DNA from: Flavobacterium sp.
Lineage (GTDB): Bacteria; Bacteroidota; Bacteroidia; Flavobacteriales; Flavobacteriaceae
Reading direction: 5' to 3'
Length of the DNA stretch: 32,187 nucleotides
NCBI GenBank assembly: GCA_003497625.1
Contig: DNNO01000031.1
Coordinates: forward strand, 66,866 to 99,052
The translations under genes were made by a program, and so were the position numbers. Below the pieces are notes generated by a model. The model saw only the letters and a list, made by a program, of their open reading frames with translations, did no database searches and was not told the DNA's origin. Shown here in pieces: positions 1-8,647 of this stretch; positions within the stretch are counted from its first letter, which is position 1, and each line of letters opens with the position of its first letter.

Positions 1-1274
1 TCAAAACCGTTGCAGTTTATTCTACAGCAGACGCAGACAGTTTGCACGTAAAATTTGCTGATGAAGCGGTTTGTATTGGACCACCTCCAAGTAATTTATC
101 CTACTTAAAAATGTCAAACATTATAGCTGCTGCCGAAATTACAAATGCAGATGCTATTCACCCAGGATACGGATTCTTATCTGAAAATTCTAAATTTTCT
201 AAAATTTGTCAAGAACACGGCATCAAATTTATTGGAGCTTCTCCAGAAATGATTGACCGTATGGGAGACAAAGCATCAGCAAAATCAACTATGATTGAAG
301 CAGGTGTGCCATGTGTACCAGGTTCAGTAGGGATTTTAGATTCGTACGAACAAGCGGAAAAATTAGCGGATGAATTTGGCTACCCAGTTATGCTTAAAGC
401 AACTGCTGGTGGTGGTGGAAAAGGAATGCGTGCCGTTTGGAAAAAAGAAGATTTATTAAAAGCGTGGGAAGGTGCTCGTCAAGAGTCTGCTGCTGCTTTT
501 GGTAATGATGGTATGTACTTAGAAAAATTAATCGAAGAACCTCGCCATATCGAAATTCAAGTAGTAGGTGATTCTTACGGAAAAGCTTGTCACTTATCAG
601 AAAGAGATTGTTCAGTTCAACGTCGTCACCAAAAATTGACTGAGGAAACTCCGTCACCTTTTATGACAGACGAATTACGTGAAGCAATGGGTAATGCAGC
701 GGTTAAAGCAGCAGAATTCATTAAGTACGAAGGAGCTGGAACAGTTGAATTCTTAGTTGACAAACACAGAAACTTCTACTTCATGGAAATGAATACACGT
801 ATCCAGGTAGAACATCCTATTACAGAACAAGTAATTGATTACGATTTAATTCGTGAGCAAATTATGGTAGCAGCTGGAATTCCAATTTCAGGAAAAAACT
901 ACTATCCACAATTACACTCAATTGAATGTCGTATTAACGCTGAAGATCCTTATAACGACTTCCGCCCTTCGCCAGGTAAAATTACGGTTTTACACGCGCC
1001 AGGAGGACACGGAGTACGTTTAGATACACACGTTTACGCTGGATATACAATTCCACCAAATTATGACTCTATGATTGCTAAGTTGATTACAACAGCACAA
1101 TCGAGAGAAGAGGCTATCAATAAAATGAAGCGTGCTTTAGATGAGTTCGTAATCGAAGGAATCAAAACTACCATTCCACTCCACAGACAATTAATGGACG
1201 AACCCGATTATGTGGCTGGAAATTACACTACAAAATTCATGGAATCTTTTGTAATGAAAGACCCTCAAGAATAA
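1..1274 (+). CDS. accC: Biotin carboxylase subunit of acetyl-CoA carboxylase (5' truncated by window)
   Basis: This is the ATP-grasp enzyme that carboxylates biotin on BCCP in the first step of fatty acid synthesis. The reading frame is open from base 3 and ends at TAA 1272-1274. By comparison with the usual family N-terminus, roughly 25 residues are missing before the window. Visible motifs are the glycine-rich ATP-binding loop ([11 protein letters not shown]), [13 protein letters not shown], and the metal/catalytic segment [14 protein letters not shown], followed by the biotin carboxylase C-terminal domain ([18 protein letters not shown]). The first in-frame start-like codon, TTG at 42, lies inside conserved sequence and is not the real start. 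The protein ends near [13 protein letters not shown], typical for a stand-alone AccC without a fused carrier domain. In this phylum accB is usually directly upstream, which cannot be seen here. A strong terminator follows. Confidence 0.96.
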   Translation, partial: KTVAVYSTADADSLHVKFADEAVCIGPPPSNLSYLKMSNIIAAAEITNADAIHPGYGFLSENSKFSKICQEHGIKFIGASPEMIDRMGDKASAKSTMIEAGVPCVPGSVGILDSYEQAEKLADEFGYPVMLKATAGGGGKGMRAVWKKEDLLKAWEGARQESAAAFGNDGMYLEKLIEEPRHIEIQVVGDSYGKACHLSERDCSVQRRHQKLTEETPSPFMTDELREAMGNAAVKAAEFIKYEGAGTVEFLVDKHRNFYFMEMNTRIQVEHPITEQVIDYDLIREQIMVAAGIPISGKNYYPQLHSIECRINAEDPYNDFRPSPGKITVLHAPGGHGVRLDTHVYAGYTIPPNYDSMIAKLITTAQSREEAINKMKRALDEFVIEGIKTTIPLHRQLMDEPDYVAGNYTTKFMESFVMKDPQE

Positions 1275-1280
1275 AAAGCA

Positions 1281-1312
1281 AAAGCGATTTCAATTTGAAA
1301 TCGCTTTTTTTT
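1281..1312. terminator. Intrinsic terminator between convergent genes
   Basis: Near-perfect 13-bp inverted repeat (arms 1281-1293 and 1295-1307, core AAGCGATTTCA/TGAAATCGCTT) followed by a T-run on the plus strand and preceded by an A-run. It can therefore serve accC on the plus strand and the minus-strand gene ending at 1311. Confidence 0.85.
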
Positions 1313-1826
1313 ATCCTAAACTTTTAATTAATTCCTCAATTTCTAACTTCTGATTTTCATATTTCAATCGTAACGGGTTGGCTTCTTTTTCAGAACGGTC
1401 GTAATACACCATCGCTTTTTCAGCAAAAAACTTTTGATAAAAAATAGACGCTTTTGGAATTAAAGGAAACTCTTTGTGAAACAACATTTCGTAATAGGCT
1501 TGCCATTCGCGTTCATTTTTGTCTTGCATAGCAACTTCAGGCGCTTTTTGTTTTACGTGCATCATTTCGTGTGCCAATAAATTCAACATCAAAACCAATG
1601 GAAATTCAAACGTATTTTCTGGAATGCGTATGATTTGTTTGCCTCCAATTTCACCTTCGGCAGTCATTAAAATAAAATCGGGTTTTGCGGCTTCTCTAAA
1701 TTCAAAACCTGCAAAATTTGGATGTTCTAATTTATACACTTTTAAAAGCCATAGCGCTGCCTCTTTCGTTAAGCTATGCTTATGAAAGGTTTTTACTGTG
1801 AGTTCTATGTCTTGGAATTGCATCAT
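1311..1826 (-). CDS. Small cytoplasmic HExxH zincin-like protein, function unknown
   Basis: I do not recognise a named family. The protein is about 171 residues from the ATG at 1826; ATG at 1823 is equally possible. An upstream TTG at 1838 extends the frame by four residues but is a poorer candidate. The central segment LLAHEMMHVKQK carries an HExxH zinc motif (about residues 86-90). It is followed some 15-17 residues later by NEREWQAYYE, whose Glu residues could supply a third ligand as in gluzincin-like folds. There is no signal peptide or transmembrane segment, so it should act in the cytoplasm. It lies 71 bp downstream of the S9 peptidase on the same strand without an evident promoter of its own, so read-through transcription is possible. 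Whether it is an active protease is inference from the motif alone. Confidence 0.75.
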   Translation of the reverse strand: MMQFQDIELTVKTFHKHSLTKEAALWLLKVYKLEHPNFAGFEFREAAKPDFILMTAEGEIGGKQIIRIPENTFEFPLVLMLNLLAHEMMHVKQKAPEVAMQDKNEREWQAYYEMLFHKEFPLIPKASIFYQKFFAEKAMVYYDRSEKEANPLRLKYENQKLEIEELIKSLG

Positions 1827-1843
1827 TTTCAAGGTCAAAAATC

Positions 1844-1898
1844 AAATTCAAGAACAAGAACAATTTGAAAATTGAACTTGCTCTTGCCCTTGAACTTT
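1844..1898 (-). repeat. Imperfect inverted repeat after the S9 peptidase gene
   Basis: Arms 1844-1869 and 1872-1898 pair imperfectly; both consist of CAAG/TTC-rich motifs (TTCAAGAACAAG against CTTGCCCTTGAA). It starts at the stop codon of the S9 gene, and the minus-strand tail is T-rich. It may act as a weak terminator or be a dispersed intergenic repeat. Confidence 0.5.
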
Positions 1899-3802
1899 TA
1901 AAGCGTTTCTTTCAACCAACCAAAAAATTCTTTTTGCCAAACTAAAGCATTTTGTGGTTTTAATACCCAATGGTTTTCATCTGGGAACAACAAGAATTTA
2001 CTTTTAATTCCTTTTAATTGTGCGGCTTGGAAGGCTTCTTGTCCTTGTCCAATTGGCACACGGTAATCTTTTCCACCTTGGATAATTAAAATCGGAGTAT
2101 TCCAGTTGTTGATTAACTTAATTGGATTGAATTCGTTATATGTTTTTTGCGCTTTTGCATTATCTTTTTCCCAATAAGCGCCACCTGAATCCCAATTCGT
2201 AAAGAAAACTTCTTCCGTAGTTCCATACATACTTTCTGTATTGAAAATACCACAGTGCGAAATGAAGGTTTTGAAACGATTTTTGTGAATTCCCGCTAAT
2301 TGAAATACAGAATATCCGCCATAACTCGCACCCACAGCACCTAAACGAGTTTTATCTACATACGACTCTTTCGCAACATCATCAATTGCAGCTAAATAAT
2401 CATCCATCACTTGTCCGCCCCAATCGCCTGAAATTTGTTCGTTCCAAGCGGTTCCGTGTCCTGGCATTCCTCTACGATTTGGCGCTACAATTACATAACC
2501 TTGCGAAGCCATTAATTGGAAATTCCAACGGAAAGAATACGATTGTGTCAATGCACTTTGTGGTCCTCCTTGGCAGTATAAAAGCGCTGGATATTTTTTA
2601 GTTTTGTCGAAATTTGGAGGTAAAATTACCCAAACCAACATTTTTTTACCATCGGTAGTCGTAACCCAACGTTTTTCTGTTTTACACGCACTGATTTTAG
2701 AGTAAGCGCCATCATTAACTTTAGTAATTTGTTTCCAAGTTTTCTTAGCTAAATCATACGAATATACTTCTGGAGCATGGTTCATATCGTTTCGAGTCAC
2801 TAAAACCGAAGTTCCTGAAAAACCTACAATTGCATTCACATCAAAATCACCATCCGTTAATTGCGTTACACGAACGGCAATTTTTGTTAAACCAGGAAAA
2901 TTGACTTCAAAAAGTTGTTTCGTTCCTTTGATTGGTGCAATGAAATATACTTTTTTCCCATCTTTACTCCATGTAAAACTATCAACCGTTCCGTCCCAAC
3001 CAGCAGTTAAATTGATGTCTAATCCTTTATGACGAACAATGATATCATTTTTATCTGCTTCAAAACCGTCGCGTTTCATTTGTAACCAAGACAAATCACC
3101 TTTTGGAGAAAAAATCGGATGCGTATCGTAACCTAAATTAGTTTCAGTAAGGTTTTTTGTGATTTTTGTTGCTAAATCGTATTCGTATAAATCGGTATTG
3201 GTGCTGGTTGCATAAGCTGTTCCGGCTTTCTTTTTACAAACGTAGATGATTTTTGTTCCATCTAGTGACCAAATATAATCTTCATCTCCACCAAAAGGTT
3301 TTTGAGGTGCATCAAAAGGTTCGTTTGGCATAATGTCAATTCCAACGGCATCTTTTTTATTTTCCGAATAGAAAACGTGGTTGTGTGTTCCGTCATTCCA
3401 AGTGTCCCAATGACGATAATCTAAACCTGTATAAACTTGAGCCGTAGTTTTTGATAATTCAGGATACAAATCTTTGCCTAATAATTTTTCTACTTTTATT
3501 TCTTTCGAAAATAAAAGGTTTTTTCCATCAGGAGAAACATTCTTGTCAGTTAATAACGATTTGTAATCTTCCACCAAAGTTGCATTTCCACCTTGAACCG
3601 GAATAGTATAATATTTTGAATTGATTTTATTTTCTTCTACAGAAGGCGTTCCTACTTTATAAACTAAAAATTTTCCATCTTTTGAGATTCCTAAAGGAGT
3701 TACTCTACCTAATTGCCATAAGGTTTCGGGAGTCATTACATTTTGTGCAGTTGCAGCAGTTATACTCATAATACAAGTAATTAGTAAGGCTAATTTTTTC
3801 AT
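1898..3802 (-). CDS. Secreted S9-family prolyl oligopeptidase / dipeptidyl-aminopeptidase-like protein
   Basis: Exported serine peptidase of the S9 family that would cleave peptides in the periplasm or outside the cell. From the ATG at 3802 the protein begins MKKLALL, with a hydrophobic signal peptide ending near AATAQ. An in-frame ATG at 3823 exists but sits at the predicted transcription start and would spoil the signal peptide, so 3802 is preferred. The N-terminal two thirds is a WD40-like beta-propeller (repeated LVYK, IWSLDGTKIIY and FTWSKDGKKVYF units). The C-terminal alpha/beta hydrolase has the nucleophile motif GASYGGY (Ser about 493), the acid in GGKDYRVP (Asp about 579) and the base in DENHW (His about 611). 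All three catalytic residues are present and the length is normal for the family. The gene has its own promoter-like site upstream. Confidence 0.93.
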   Translation of the reverse strand: MKKLALLITCIMSITAATAQNVMTPETLWQLGRVTPLGISKDGKFLVYKVGTPSVEENKINSKYYTIPVQGGNATLVEDYKSLLTDKNVSPDGKNLLFSKEIKVEKLLGKDLYPELSKTTAQVYTGLDYRHWDTWNDGTHNHVFYSENKKDAVGIDIMPNEPFDAPQKPFGGDEDYIWSLDGTKIIYVCKKKAGTAYATSTNTDLYEYDLATKITKNLTETNLGYDTHPIFSPKGDLSWLQMKRDGFEADKNDIIVRHKGLDINLTAGWDGTVDSFTWSKDGKKVYFIAPIKGTKQLFEVNFPGLTKIAVRVTQLTDGDFDVNAIVGFSGTSVLVTRNDMNHAPEVYSYDLAKKTWKQITKVNDGAYSKISACKTEKRWVTTTDGKKMLVWVILPPNFDKTKKYPALLYCQGGPQSALTQSYSFRWNFQLMASQGYVIVAPNRRGMPGHGTAWNEQISGDWGGQVMDDYLAAIDDVAKESYVDKTRLGAVGASYGGYSVFQLAGIHKNRFKTFISHCGIFNTESMYGTTEEVFFTNWDSGGAYWEKDNAKAQKTYNEFNPIKLINNWNTPILIIQGGKDYRVPIGQGQEAFQAAQLKGIKSKFLLFPDENHWVLKPQNALVWQKEFFGWLKETL

Positions 3803-3830
3803 GGTTGTAAATATTAATGGCATAAAAATA

Positions 3831-3859
3831 CAAAATTATACGCATAAAAAAACCGCTCA
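3831..3859 (-). promoter_or_regulatory. Bacteroidota-type promoter for the S9 peptidase gene
   Basis: On the minus strand TAATTTTG (3831-3838) matches the -7 element TAnnTTTG, with TTG at 3857-3859 about 18 bp upstream as the -33 element. The implied transcription start near 3825 leaves a leader of about 20 nt to the ATG at 3802. The -33 element falls within the upstream terminator hairpin. Confidence 0.6.
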
Positions 3860-3873
3860 ATTACTGAGCGGTT
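3845..3873 (-). terminator. Intrinsic terminator of the metalloprotease gene
   Basis: Arms AACCGCTCA (3851-3859) and TGAGCGGTT (3865-3873) with a 5-nt loop. On the minus strand the hairpin is followed by a run of Ts (A-run 3845-3852 on the plus strand). Confidence 0.9.
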
Positions 3874-3893
3874 TTGATTTCCTTTTATTGGAA

Positions 3894-6800
3894 TTATTGT
3901 TTGATGAAACGTTTCATGTTAGTTCCATTAGCAGTAGTAACTTCAATCATATAAGTTCCTGTGGCTAAGTGGCCAACACTAATCGTGTTATTTTCTACTT
4001 TTCCATTTCCTAAATCTTGACCCACAGCGCTGAAAATTCTGAAAGAAGCTTCGCCTTCAAAGTCTGAAATGTTTAATACATCACCTTTAACAGGATTTGG
4101 ATATAAACTGAAAGTTAATGGAGAAGTTTCAATTTCTCTAGCAGTTGAAGTTACATTAATTGTATAATCTTCTACTTGTCCGTAAGAGAAAGCTTCACAA
4201 GATGTTGGAACACCATTGTATTTCATTGAAACTCTCATTCTTTTAGCTCCTACAGTTGTAGTTGCAGGTATTGTAAAACTTCCGCTAACTGGTGTAAAAG
4301 TTGTAGCAGTTCTTGTAAATACAGTTTCACCAGCATCAATAAAATCACCATCGTTATTGTAATCGATAAATACAGCATAACCTTCGCTATAAACTGTTCC
4401 TGTCCAAGTTGGAGTAATTGTTATGGTATTAGAAGTTCCTCTTACAATATTTGTTGAAATAGACGTAAAGTTTTCGTAACCAGCAGTTCCAGTTGACGCA
4501 TTGTTGATAGTTCCAAATTGTACTCTTCCAATTCTTTCGTCAGCCGTGCTGTTTCCTTGAGAAGCACAATACGTAACAGTTGTATTTGCTAAAGTTGTTA
4601 TGTTAACAGTATTACTTACAGCTGATAAGTTTCCAGCAGCATCTCTAGCTCTTACCGTAAACGAATAAGCAGTTGAAGCCGTTAATCCAGTTGCAGTGTA
4701 AGTTGTTCCAGTAACTGTTGTAAGTAAAGTTGCTCCTCTGTAAACGTTGTATCCTGTTACACCTACGTTATCAGTTGAAGCTGTCCAAGACAAGTTAGTA
4801 CTTGTTTGTGTTGTTCCAGATGCAGATAATGTTGGAGTTGACGGTACAGTTGTATCTGTAGTATTGGCTAAAGTTGTTACGTTAACTGTATTACTTACAG
4901 CTGATAAATTTCCGGCAGCATCTCTAGCTCTAACAGTAAATGAATAAGCAGTTGAAGCTGTTAATCCGGTTGCAGTGTAAGTTGTTCCAGTAACTGTTGT
5001 AAGTAAAGTTGTTCCTCTGTAAACATTGTAACCTGTTACACCTACGTTGTCTGTTGAAGCAGTCCAAGACAAGTTAGTACTTGTTTGTGTTGTTCCAGAA
5101 GCAGATAAAGTTGGAGTTGAAGGAACTGTTGTGTCAGAAGTTCCAGCTGTAATTGTAAAGTTCGTGTTAGAAACATCAAAGAAAATATGGTTAGTTCCTT
5201 TAATCATGATTCTATTTTGAGTTCCAGCTGTATTTGGAATAGTTACCGTTTGTGTTCCGTCATTTGGAGTAGCTGCTAATAAAGTTGACCAAGTTGAGCC
5301 ACCATTTGTGGAAATTAGGATATCAACATTCGCACAATTTACACCATTTGCAGTGGTTCCTGCTACGCTCCAAGTGATAGTTTGTGTTGAGCCACCTGCA
5401 TAAGAAACAGCTGTGTTTGGAGCAGTTACAACGAATGGACCAGCAGTTGCATTTACAGTAATTTTCATATCATCACTGTTGTTTGTTGAACCGCCCGCTC
5501 TGTTGTCTCTTACTGTAAATCTAAAATTCAAAGTTCTTGCTACAGAAGGTAAAGCTTCCACAACAATTTCTGAACCAGATGTAGTAGTTGAGCCAGTCAA
5601 TACTCTTGATAAATTAGGGAAATATCTCGTAGGTGAAGTTGTTGGACTATATGATCTGAATGTTGGTCCAGAAGTTTTAGTAGCACTTGCTGCAGAGCTA
5701 GCTCCAGTTTGAGTAGATGAAGCATTATCAAATTGCTCCCAAATATAAGTCAAAGCATCGCCATTAGCATCGGTTCCAGAACCAGTTAGCATGAATGGAG
5801 TGCTTTTCGGAATCGTATAATCTAATCCAGCATTAGCTGTAGGAACTGAATTTCCTGTAGTTGTAATGGTAGGACAAGTTTTAGCTTTGATATTATTAGT
5901 TACTTGTTGAATACTGATTGCATGAAAATAAGGGTCTGAATTTAACTGAACGTCTTGACTTGTAATACCTGCATATCCCATGATAGTAGAACCTGAACCC
6001 GGCTCCATGTTAGCGCCTGTTCCTTCATTACTCATTGAGAAAGTGTGGTTAGCTCCAAATTGGTGACCTAATTCATGAGCTACATAATCAATATCAAATG
6101 CATCACCTGAAGGAACTCCATTTGCTGGAGAAGTATAACCACTTCCTTTTCCTAACGGAACTGTTGAAGTTGGATTCACACAAACACATCCAATACAACC
6201 CGCATTTCCACCGCCACCCGAAGCACCAAATAAGTGTCCAACATCGTAGTTAGCATTTCCAATAGTATTGGTTAAAGTAGTTTGTAGTTGTTGGTTCCAA
6301 TTTGACATTGAGCTAGAAGCTGAATAAGGGTCAGTTGAAGCACTTGTATAAATTACTAAGTCAGTGTTTGAGATTAAAACCATTCTTACGTTGAAGTCTT
6401 TCTCAAAAACACCATTTACTCGAGTCATGGTGTTGTTAATAGCTGCTAATGCTTGAGCTTTTGTTCCGCCAAAATAAGCAGTGTATTCACCTGTTACCGA
6501 CATAGCTAAACGGAATGTTCTTAGATTTCCGTCATCTGCATTTGGTCTTAAGTTTGCACCTTCTAAAGATGGAGTTACACGATCTAAAACAGAACACTCA
6601 AATTTTGAGAAAGCGGTTTTTTTATCTGATTTTGTATAAACAGTATAGGTTTGTAAGTCCTGAGAAAAAGGCTCTACAAATACTGCTGGTTTCCCAGGGT
6701 TTAATACCATTGATTTGAACCCTAGTGGCGATGTACTAATGTATGCACTTGCTGTTGGATTGTCAATTCCAATTCCAATATACGATTTGATTTCTGGATA

Positions 6801-7109
6801 TCTTGCCGCTAATTCGGGATCCATGTTGGAATTTTCATAAATGCTAAATTGTTCCATTGATCCATCAGCATTTGGTAAGGATAAAACTATGCTTGATTTT
6901 CTGTTGGAGAAACGATCTGGCGCATTTCTTAAAAAATTAGTTGCCGCTGAGACATCTAAATCTAAAAGTTGATTGTTTGGAAGTTCGAGTTTGCTTTCTA
7001 AAGCGATTTTACTTTTGCTTTCAGCCGACTTCCAAAACATCCCTTTTTCTTGAGCTTGTAGGAAACTCGAAGTAGCTAGTAAAGCAATAATGAGAAATTT
7101 TTGTTTCAT
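3894..7109 (-). CDS. Secreted reprolysin-like metzincin protease with PKD-like, Fn3, GEVED and T9SS sorting domains
   Basis: Large exported zinc protease of 1071 residues, probably released or surface-bound through the type IX secretion system. Order of domains: signal peptide (1-19), propeptide-like region to about 190, catalytic domain about 195-410, a PKD-like domain (about 415-550, NAGLDYTIP...DALTYIWEQ), an Ig-like segment (about 555-655), two fibronectin type III domains (about 655-840), a GEVED domain (about 850-985, ending GQVEDYTINV), and a C-terminal sorting domain (FSLYPNPVKGD to the end). The metzincin site is HELGHQFGANH (His 345, 349, 355; Glu 346), with a Met-turn IMGYAG (Met 377), so the active site is intact. 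The two Fn3 domains are almost identical, pointing to an internal duplication. A matching promoter and terminator flank it, so it is monocistronic. Confidence 0.95.
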   Translation of the reverse strand: MKQKFLIIALLATSSFLQAQEKGMFWKSAESKSKIALESKLELPNNQLLDLDVSAATNFLRNAPDRFSNRKSSIVLSLPNADGSMEQFSIYENSNMDPELAARYPEIKSYIGIGIDNPTASAYISTSPLGFKSMVLNPGKPAVFVEPFSQDLQTYTVYTKSDKKTAFSKFECSVLDRVTPSLEGANLRPNADDGNLRTFRLAMSVTGEYTAYFGGTKAQALAAINNTMTRVNGVFEKDFNVRMVLISNTDLVIYTSASTDPYSASSSMSNWNQQLQTTLTNTIGNANYDVGHLFGASGGGGNAGCIGCVCVNPTSTVPLGKGSGYTSPANGVPSGDAFDIDYVAHELGHQFGANHTFSMSNEGTGANMEPGSGSTIMGYAGITSQDVQLNSDPYFHAISIQQVTNNIKAKTCPTITTTGNSVPTANAGLDYTIPKSTPFMLTGSGTDANGDALTYIWEQFDNASSTQTGASSAASATKTSGPTFRSYSPTTSPTRYFPNLSRVLTGSTTTSGSEIVVEALPSVARTLNFRFTVRDNRAGGSTNNSDDMKITVNATAGPFVVTAPNTAVSYAGGSTQTITWSVAGTTANGVNCANVDILISTNGGSTWSTLLAATPNDGTQTVTIPNTAGTQNRIMIKGTNHIFFDVSNTNFTITAGTSDTTVPSTPTLSASGTTQTSTNLSWTASTDNVGVTGYNVYRGTTLLTTVTGTTYTATGLTASTAYSFTVRARDAAGNLSAVSNTVNVTTLANTTDTTVPSTPTLSASGTTQTSTNLSWTASTDNVGVTGYNVYRGATLLTTVTGTTYTATGLTASTAYSFTVRARDAAGNLSAVSNTVNITTLANTTVTYCASQGNSTADERIGRVQFGTINNASTGTAGYENFTSISTNIVRGTSNTITITPTWTGTVYSEGYAVFIDYNNDGDFIDAGETVFTRTATTFTPVSGSFTIPATTTVGAKRMRVSMKYNGVPTSCEAFSYGQVEDYTINVTSTAREIETSPLTFSLYPNPVKGDVLNISDFEGEASFRIFSAVGQDLGNGKVENNTISVGHLATGTYMIEVTTANGTNMKRFIKQ
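4588..5140 (-). repeat. 279-bp tandem duplication encoding two near-identical Fn3 domains
   Basis: Units begin at 4588 and 4867, exactly 279 bp (93 codons) apart. By eye about 22 nucleotides differ between copies. The encoded domains differ at only two internal residues (Thr/Ala and Val/Ile) plus the linker end, so most changes are synonymous. Confidence 0.92.
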
Positions 7110-7138
7110 AAAAATATAGTTTGGGTTTCTAGTTGGAA

Positions 7139-7168
7139 CAAATATATTTAAGTTTTTTAAAATTGCAA
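7139..7168 (-). promoter_or_regulatory. Promoter of the metalloprotease gene
   Basis: On the minus strand TATATTTG (7139-7146) is an exact TAnnTTTG -7 element. TTG at 7166-7168 is 19 bp upstream, the spacing expected for the Bacteroidota housekeeping sigma factor. The implied start lies about 23 nt before the ATG at 7109. This is the clearest promoter in the window. Confidence 0.75.
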
Positions 7169-7382
7169 TATTAAATATTTAAAAAATTACAAAAAAAAAT
7201 AGCATATTAATAAATTAATTATCAAATAGGTGAACATATGTTAAAATATAATATAAAAAAATATAAAAATTTACACAAGTCCTATTATTTGTTTTGTTGA
7301 TAAAATGAAAGAATAATCTATTAAGATTTTAAGGTTAAGAAAAATATACTTATTTTCACAATCTTAAAAAGCGAACTTAATA

Positions 7383-8645
7383 ATGAAAAAACTGGCACTA
7401 CACTGGCAAATATTACTTGGAATGGTTTTCGGAGTTTTATTCGCTTTTATATTGATTCAATTTGCGTGGGGAAAAGATGTAATTGTAGATTGGATAAAAC
7501 CTTTTGGAACTATCTTTATTAATTTGCTAAAATTGATAGCTGTTCCTTTAATTTTAGCCTCATTAATCAAAGGAATCTCCGACTTGAAAGATATTTCGAA
7601 ATTATCTAAAATGGGAGGAAGAACTATTGGTTTGTATATATTGACAACGGTTTTAGCGGTTTCAATTGGTTTGGTAATTGTAAATATTATTAAACCGGGA
7701 AGTTATATTTCAGAACAAACAAGAACAGAATTAGTTGCAAGTTATACCGCTGATGCCAATTCAAAAATTGAAGCAGCAAACAAGCAAAGTGAAGTTGGAC
7801 CATTACAATCATTAATTGATATTGTTCCTGACAATATTATTAAAGCTTCTGCTGATAACGGAAACATGTTACAAGTGATTTTCTTTGCAGTGATTTTTGG
7901 AATTGCAATGATTTTACTTCCTGAAGATAAATCAAAACCCGTTAAAGACTTTTTTGATAGTTTCAATGAAATTATCTTAAAAATGATTGACTTAATCATG
8001 CTTTTTTCTCCAATTGGAGTTTTTGCTTTACTTGCAGCCATTGTTGCAGAATCACCGAGTTTGGATTTATTCAAAGCACTTGGAATGTATGGTTTAACAG
8101 TTATTATAGGTCTAATTTTAGTGATGTGTATTTACTTAGTTCTAGTTAAAGTATTTGCTAAAAAAAGCCCAAGGTTCTTTATTGACGGAATTTCGCCAGC
8201 ACAATTATTAGCTTTTTCAACAAGCTCAAGTGCGGCTACTTTACCAGTTACAATGGAAAGAACGGTTGATAATTTAGGTGTTGATGATGAAGTAGCCAGC
8301 TTTGTTTTACCAATTGGTGCTACCATTAATATGGATGGAACCAGTTTGTATCAAGCGGTTGCTGCTGTTTTTATTGCACAATCTTTTGGTATGGATTTAT
8401 CTTTAGCTACTCAATTAGGAATTATTGTTACAGCAACTTTAGCTTCTATCGGAAGTGCCGCTGTTCCTGGTGCCGGAATGGTAATGTTGGTTATAGTATT
8501 GGCACAAGCTGGAATTCCTGAAGCAGGATTGGCCTTAATTTTTGCCATCGACCGACCTTTAGATATGTGTAGAACTACTGTAAACGTTACAGGTGATGCG
8601 GCAGTTTCTATGATTGTAGCAAAATCTGTAAATAAATTAGCATAG
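7383..8645 (+). CDS. Dicarboxylate/amino acid:cation symporter (DAACS, SLC1-like)
   Basis: Inner-membrane secondary transporter that takes up C4-dicarboxylates or acidic amino acids such as glutamate and aspartate with sodium or protons. The 420 residues match the family length. Diagnostic motifs are the serine-rich re-entrant hairpin FSTSSSAATLPVT (Ser 281-283), the substrate/ion-binding GATINMDGTSLYQ (Asn 316, Met 317), and the TM8 motif CRTTVNVTGDA. Several hydrophobic segments precede them. The ATG at 7383 is preceded by a long AT-rich leader, and I could not pick out a convincing promoter. The stop TAG at 8643-8645 is two bases before the DedA start, so the two are co-transcribed. Substrate choice between glutamate, aspartate and succinate cannot be decided from sequence reading. 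Confidence 0.93.
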   Translation: MKKLALHWQILLGMVFGVLFAFILIQFAWGKDVIVDWIKPFGTIFINLLKLIAVPLILASLIKGISDLKDISKLSKMGGRTIGLYILTTVLAVSIGLVIVNIIKPGSYISEQTRTELVASYTADANSKIEAANKQSEVGPLQSLIDIVPDNIIKASADNGNMLQVIFFAVIFGIAMILLPEDKSKPVKDFFDSFNEIILKMIDLIMLFSPIGVFALLAAIVAESPSLDLFKALGMYGLTVIIGLILVMCIYLVLVKVFAKKSPRFFIDGISPAQLLAFSTSSSAATLPVTMERTVDNLGVDDEVASFVLPIGATINMDGTSLYQAVAAVFIAQSFGMDLSLATQLGIIVTATLASIGSAAVPGAGMVMLVIVLAQAGIPEAGLALIFAIDRPLDMCRTTVNVTGDAAVSMIVAKSVNKLA

Positions 8646-8647
8646 CT

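Noticed and set aside
3802-3823. Longer S9 peptidase starting at ATG 3823
   Set aside because: It lies about at the predicted transcription start and puts seven residues before a standard signal peptide.
5413-5712. Plus-strand open frame of 99 codons inside the metalloprotease gene
   Set aside because: It is antisense to a confidently identified coding region and encodes a low-complexity sequence that mirrors the Thr/Ser/Val-rich repeats.
7110-7382. Possible small gene or RNA in the 273-bp divergent gap
   Set aside because: Extremely AT-rich with no open frame of note and no stable hairpin; only the metalloprotease promoter could be supported.
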